DNA of 25,895 nucleotides from the NCBI GenBank assembly GCA_036351435.1, contig JAZBPA010000151.1, positions 1 through 25,895 of the forward strand. The letters are read 5' to 3'. Source of the DNA: JAAUQA01 sp036351435 (GTDB lineage: Bacteria; Pseudomonadota; Gammaproteobacteria; Competibacterales; Competibacteraceae). Of this stretch, positions 22,791-25,895 are shown piece after piece. Made by a program: the position numbers and the translations under genes. The notes beneath the pieces were generated by a model that did no database searches, was not told where the DNA came from, and was given only the letters and a program-made list of their open reading frames with translations. Position 1 is the stretch's first letter, and the number at the start of each line of letters is the position of its first letter.

Positions 22791-23390
22791 ATGCATGGTT
22801 TGGAACAGCAGGTCCTACGTACCGACGTATCGGGCATGCCTTTGGAATGGATCGATTATCAGGAAGCGGTCAGGCTCTATCACCTGGAACAGGTGGCCTA
22901 TGCCTGCGGAAGCCTGCTGTATCGGGTCCATGGAGGAATTAACGCGCGTAGCGGTGAACGCAGTATCATCGAGGTCAATTCCATCATCGCGACCCAAGGT
23001 GGAACCTATGCGCTGATGAAATCACGTCATGATTATGTGCCACCTTTATCCAATGTGGCCTTGTTCCGACGCGATTTCAATATGTGTTTGTACTGCGGCG
23101 GTACCTTCTCGGTACACGATTTATCGCGCGATCACGTGACCCCGATGGTACAAGGCGGGGTCGACCAGTGGAGCAACGTGGTCACCGCCTGTAAGCGGTG
23201 CAATCACCACAAAGGTGGCCGGACCCCGGAACAAGCGGCGATGCAGTTGCTTGCAATTCCGTTCATTCCCAACCATGCGGAATATATCTATCTGCAAGGA
23301 CGGCGCATCCTAGCCGATCAAATGGATTTCCTGCGCGCCCATTTCCCGCGCTCCAGTCCGTTACATGAACGTTTGGCCCGAATGGCCTGA
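22791..23390 (+). CDS. HNH endonuclease family protein
   Basis: The 199-residue protein has a zinc-ribbon HNH domain: C99xxC102 (CLYCGG), D114-H115 (RDHVTP), and a C-terminal knuckle C134xxC137 followed by NHHKGGRTP. HNH proteins nick or cut nucleic acids using a metal-bound His. The first 90 residues (LEWIDYQEAVRLYHLEQVAY) are shared by a common stand-alone bacterial HNH family. No methylase or other restriction partner is adjacent, and the biological role is unknown. The start at 22791 is set by a near-perfect AGGAGG eight bases upstream. Confidence 0.9.
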   Translation: MHGLEQQVLRTDVSGMPLEWIDYQEAVRLYHLEQVAYACGSLLYRVHGGINARSGERSIIEVNSIIATQGGTYALMKSRHDYVPPLSNVALFRRDFNMCLYCGGTFSVHDLSRDHVTPMVQGGVDQWSNVVTACKRCNHHKGGRTPEQAAMQLLAIPFIPNHAEYIYLQGRRILADQMDFLRAHFPRSSPLHERLARMA

Positions 23391-23409
23391 ATTGAATGTT
23401 GCGAATCCG

Positions 23410-24600
23410 TTACCCGTTGTTCTGGCGCTGTAAGGCACGTATCCCTTGATCCAACCCTTCCAGGGTTAGGGGATACATTCGATTGTGCATCAGTTCGCGA
23501 GTGATCTGGATGGACGGGGTATATTCCCAATGCTGTTCGGGTTGCGGGTTTAACCAGATGGCGTAGGGATAAGCGTCTAGCAAGCGCCCGATCCATGCGG
23601 TGCCGGCTTCTTCGTTGAAATACTCAATACAACCGCCCGGATAGGTGATCTCATAGGGACTCATGGTAGCGTCGCCCACGAAAATCAATTTATAGTCGCT
23701 GGGGAAGGTATGAATCACATCCAGGGTTGGATAACGTTCAGTGTGGCGGCGAAAGTTGTCTTTCCACACTCCTTCGTAGAGAAAGTTGTGAAAGTAAAAA
23801 TATTCCAGATGTTTGAATTCGGTCTTGGTGGCGGAGAATAATTCTTCACACACCCTGACGTGATCGTCCATTGATCCGCCCACATCAAGGAATAGCAACA
23901 CTTTCACGGCATTGTGCCGCTCCGGCACCATTTTCAAATCCAGATACCCAGCGTTGCGGGCGGTGGAATAAATGGTGTCGTCCATGTCTAATTCTTCGGC
24001 GGCTCCACTGCGTGCGAACTTGCGTAGCCGGCGCAAGGCGACTTTGATATTGCGGGTGCCGAGCTCGACGGTATCGTCCAAATTGCGGAAATCGCGTTTA
24101 TCCCAGACCTTGACTGCGCGCCGGTTGCGCGAGCGGTCCTGGCCGATGCGGATCCCTTCAGGGTTATACCCATAAGCGCCGAATGGAGAGGTGCCGCCAG
24201 TACCGATCCATTTGTTGCCGCCCTGGTGGCGCTCCTGTTGTTCTTCCAGGCGCTGGCGAAGGGTTTCCATGAGTTTTTCCCAGCCGCCCATCGCCTCAAT
24301 CTGTTTTTTCTCCTCGTCGCTGAGCATCAACTCCATTTGTTTGCGCAACCAGTCTTCGGGAATTTCCCCGATAACCTCATCGAACAATTCTTCCATCCCC
24401 TGGAAGTGCGCACCGAAGACCTTATCGAACCGATCATAATGCCGTTCGTCCTTGACCAAAGCGGCACGCGACAAATAGTAAAAATCATCCACGCTGTAAC
24501 CGGCCACCCTTTGTTCCATCGCGTTCAGCAACGTCAGGAACTCGGTGATGGATACCGGCAACTTGGCGTCCTTCAACTTGTAAAAAAAATCAATCAGCAT
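23410..24600 (-). CDS. VWA domain protein, CoxE-like
   Basis: The 396-residue cytoplasmic protein is encoded 42 bp after a MoxR ATPase, the usual pairing in which the ATPase and the metal-binding VWA protein act together on a client enzyme. The N-terminus (LIDFFYKLKDAKLPVSITEF) and the Gly-rich segment near 126-145 (ERHQGGNKWIGTGGTSPFG) are typical. The MIDAS motif reads LDVGGSMDDH (D239, S243), so the usual first serine of DxSxS is glycine. GDATMSPYEI supplies a later conserved loop. AAGGGTG precedes ATG 24600. The client is unknown: no cox, mox or nor genes are nearby. Confidence 0.9.
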   Translation of the reverse strand: MLIDFFYKLKDAKLPVSITEFLTLLNAMEQRVAGYSVDDFYYLSRAALVKDERHYDRFDKVFGAHFQGMEELFDEVIGEIPEDWLRKQMELMLSDEEKKQIEAMGGWEKLMETLRQRLEEQQERHQGGNKWIGTGGTSPFGAYGYNPEGIRIGQDRSRNRRAVKVWDKRDFRNLDDTVELGTRNIKVALRRLRKFARSGAAEELDMDDTIYSTARNAGYLDLKMVPERHNAVKVLLFLDVGGSMDDHVRVCEELFSATKTEFKHLEYFYFHNFLYEGVWKDNFRRHTERYPTLDVIHTFPSDYKLIFVGDATMSPYEITYPGGCIEYFNEEAGTAWIGRLLDAYPYAIWLNPQPEQHWEYTPSIQITRELMHNRMYPLTLEGLDQGIRALQRQNNG

Positions 24601-24642
24601 GATTCACCCTTTCGCGCGCTGAAGATATAGGCGGTATTACTC

Positions 24643-25497
24643 TCAAACTCGCTTGCGTCGGCTCATGAACAGCAACCGCTCAAATAAATGCACATCCTGC
24701 TCGTTCTTAAGCAAAGCGCCGTGCAAAGGGGGGATAATCTTGCGTTGGTCGGTACTGCGTAATGCGTCTGGGGGAATGTCTTCGGCTACCAGCAGTTTGA
24801 TCCAGTCCAGCAACTCCGAAGTTGAAGGACGTTTTTTGAGCCCGGCCACTTCGCGAATTTCGAAGAAAGATTCCAGCGCTTCGTTAAGCAACTGCTTCTT
24901 CAAATCCGGGAAATGGACTTTGACGATTTCTTCCATGGTGTCCTTTTCCGGGAAACGGATGTAATGGAAAAAACATCGCCGTAGAAACGCATCCGGCAAC
25001 TCTTTCTCATTATTGCTGGTAATGATAATGATTGGTCGTTGCTGGGCTTTGATGAGTTTCTGAGTCTCGTAAACGTAGAATTCCATGCGATCCAGTTCCT
25101 GCAACAGATCGTTGGGGAACTCGATATCGGCCTTGTCAATCTCGTCTATCAACAACACCGGCTGTTGGTCGGCCTCAAAGGCTTCCCACAGTTTGCCTTT
25201 GATGATGTAGTTGCTAATGTCGTGCACACGATCATCGCCGAGTTGGGAATCGCGCAACCGAGACACGGCGTCGTATTCATAAAGTCCTTGTCGGGCCTTG
25301 GTGGTGGACTTGATATGCCATTGAATCAAGGGATGGTTTAGGGCCTTGGCGACTTCTTCGGCTAGCATAGTTTTGCCAGTACCGGGTTCGCCCTTAACCA
25401 ACAGCGGTCGGCCTAGTGTGATGGCGGCATTGACAGCCATCATCAAATCGTCGGTAGCGACATAGTTGTCGGTACCGCTAAAGCGTGCGTTTGCCAT
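24643..25497 (-). CDS. MoxR-family AAA+ ATPase
   Basis: The 284-residue ATPase has Walker A GEPGTGKT (36-43; K42, T43) and Walker B VLLIDEIDKAD (D118, E119). A sensor-1-like segment IIIITSNNEKELPDAFLRRC carries the arginine-finger pair. Length and spacing match the MoxR branch, whose members work as chaperones that insert cofactors or activate complexes together with VWA proteins. GAGGA lies before ATG 25497. It is the first gene of the two-gene unit with the CoxE-like protein. Confidence 0.94.
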   Translation of the reverse strand: MANARFSGTDNYVATDDLMMAVNAAITLGRPLLVKGEPGTGKTMLAEEVAKALNHPLIQWHIKSTTKARQGLYEYDAVSRLRDSQLGDDRVHDISNYIIKGKLWEAFEADQQPVLLIDEIDKADIEFPNDLLQELDRMEFYVYETQKLIKAQQRPIIIITSNNEKELPDAFLRRCFFHYIRFPEKDTMEEIVKVHFPDLKKQLLNEALESFFEIREVAGLKKRPSTSELLDWIKLLVAEDIPPDALRSTDQRKIIPPLHGALLKNEQDVHLFERLLFMSRRKRV

Positions 25498-25736
25498 GAA
25501 TGTCCTCGTCGTGACTGATCAGAGAGTGAGGCTGGGGTATATTGTAACCCAGCTCAGCTACTCCTGTCAGACAGCGCTGGCTAGGGCAAATGTTCCTTGG
25601 CTAGATAATTGAGTCCCTATTTTGCTGTCAGATTACCCATCTGTTAGGTTCAGACGGTTTTTAAAGCGATTTTTTGGAGAGCGGGAATTGCTGAACAAGT
25701 TGCAGTGCACCGCTGTACCAATTTTAGACCATCGCC
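25498..25736. promoter_or_regulatory. Upstream region of the moxR-VWA unit
   Basis: This stretch lies between the end of rsmA and moxR, both on the minus strand. It has no coding frame worth reporting. It must contain the moxR promoter and the end of the rsmA transcript. I see no convincing hairpin with a T-run, and no consensus promoter that I would assign. Confidence 0.4.
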
Positions 25737-25895
25737 TTATCCGCTAGCGGCTTGACTGTAGTAATTACTCAGCGCCGCGAATTCGGCCAGCTCCAGGGTT
25801 TCCGGACGGGCAACTGGGTCCACGCCCACAGTCGTTAGTGCCTCATCGTCGAGCAATCCGCGCAAGGTATTTCGTAAAGTTTTGCGGCGTTGACC
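25737..25895 (-). CDS. rsmA: 16S rRNA dimethyladenosine transferase, C-terminal part (gene continues past window)
   Basis: The frame read leftward from the right edge gives 52 residues and stops at TAA (25739-25737). It begins QRRKTLRNTLRGLL and later reads VDPVARPETLELAEFAALSN. This is the C-terminal helical domain of RsmA/KsgA, which dimethylates two adjacent adenosines near the 3' end of 16S rRNA during 30S assembly. The catalytic N-terminal domain lies outside the window. Confidence 0.9.
   Translation of the reverse strand, partial: GQRRKTLRNTLRGLLDDEALTTVGVDPVARPETLELAEFAALSNYYSQAASG

Noticed and set aside
22791..25497. HNH nuclease plus MoxR and VWA as a defence island (McrBC- or ternary-system-like)
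   Set aside because: The HNH gene is on the opposite strand, the ATPase is a normal MoxR, and the VWA protein is of the CoxE type. The flanks are pnt and rsmA, so there is no defence context beyond proximity.

Overview
The window looks like chromosomal DNA from a gammaproteobacterium of moderate GC content. The pointers are a CbrX/CbrA-type sensor kinase pair, a DUF6489-family gene, a proton-translocating transhydrogenase with a split alpha subunit, a FadI-type thiolase relic, and a REP-associated tyrosine transposase (RAYT). A Competibacteraceae- or Chromatiales-like host is my guess, with low confidence. Most genes are housekeeping or metabolic, with a small accessory patch at the left end.

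Layout, left to right. (1) 1-1690, accessory: the 3' end of an unidentified gene, then two same-strand copies of a RAYT. The first is internally deleted. They bracket a PIN-domain toxin and its likely antitoxin, and REP palindromes lie at the edges. (2) 1891-8570, plus strand: a small exported protein with an internal repeat, dihydrolipoamide dehydrogenase with its own lipoyl domain, and a translationally coupled RND efflux pair (adaptor, then permease). (3) 8574-11811, minus strand: a C-terminal relic of a FadI-type thiolase, an SDR/epimerase carrying an unexpected C-terminal helical domain, a periplasmic rhodanese, and a lipoprotein. (4) 12004-12080: tRNA-Arg(CCT). (5) 12097-17936, minus strand, a tight signalling operon: DUF6489 protein, single-domain response regulator, a membrane protein joining a degenerate histidine kinase to an intact DEDDh exonuclease, CbrX-like small membrane protein, and a CbrA-like symporter/histidine kinase. 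(6) 18181-19140: an orphan phage-tail-hub (gpD/VgrG-like) gene, followed by an AT-rich spacer with an FNR-like site. (7) 19652-22482, minus strand: pntB, pntAB and pntAA. (8) 22791-23390, plus strand: HNH endonuclease. (9) 23410-25497, minus strand: MoxR AAA+ ATPase and CoxE-like VWA protein. (10) 25737 to the end: the C-terminus of RsmA/KsgA.

The best candidate for an undescribed system is the operon in (5). A membrane-anchored PAS/kinase-like protein whose H-box histidine is glutamine, fused to a complete DnaQ-like exonuclease, sits between a CheY-like regulator and a CbrA-like transporter-kinase. No NtrC-type CbrB is present in the window. Second are the SDR fused to an RsbRD_N-like helical domain and the toxin-antitoxin pair framed by RAYT copies. 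All functional statements are read from sequence motifs and remembered family features; no searches were run.
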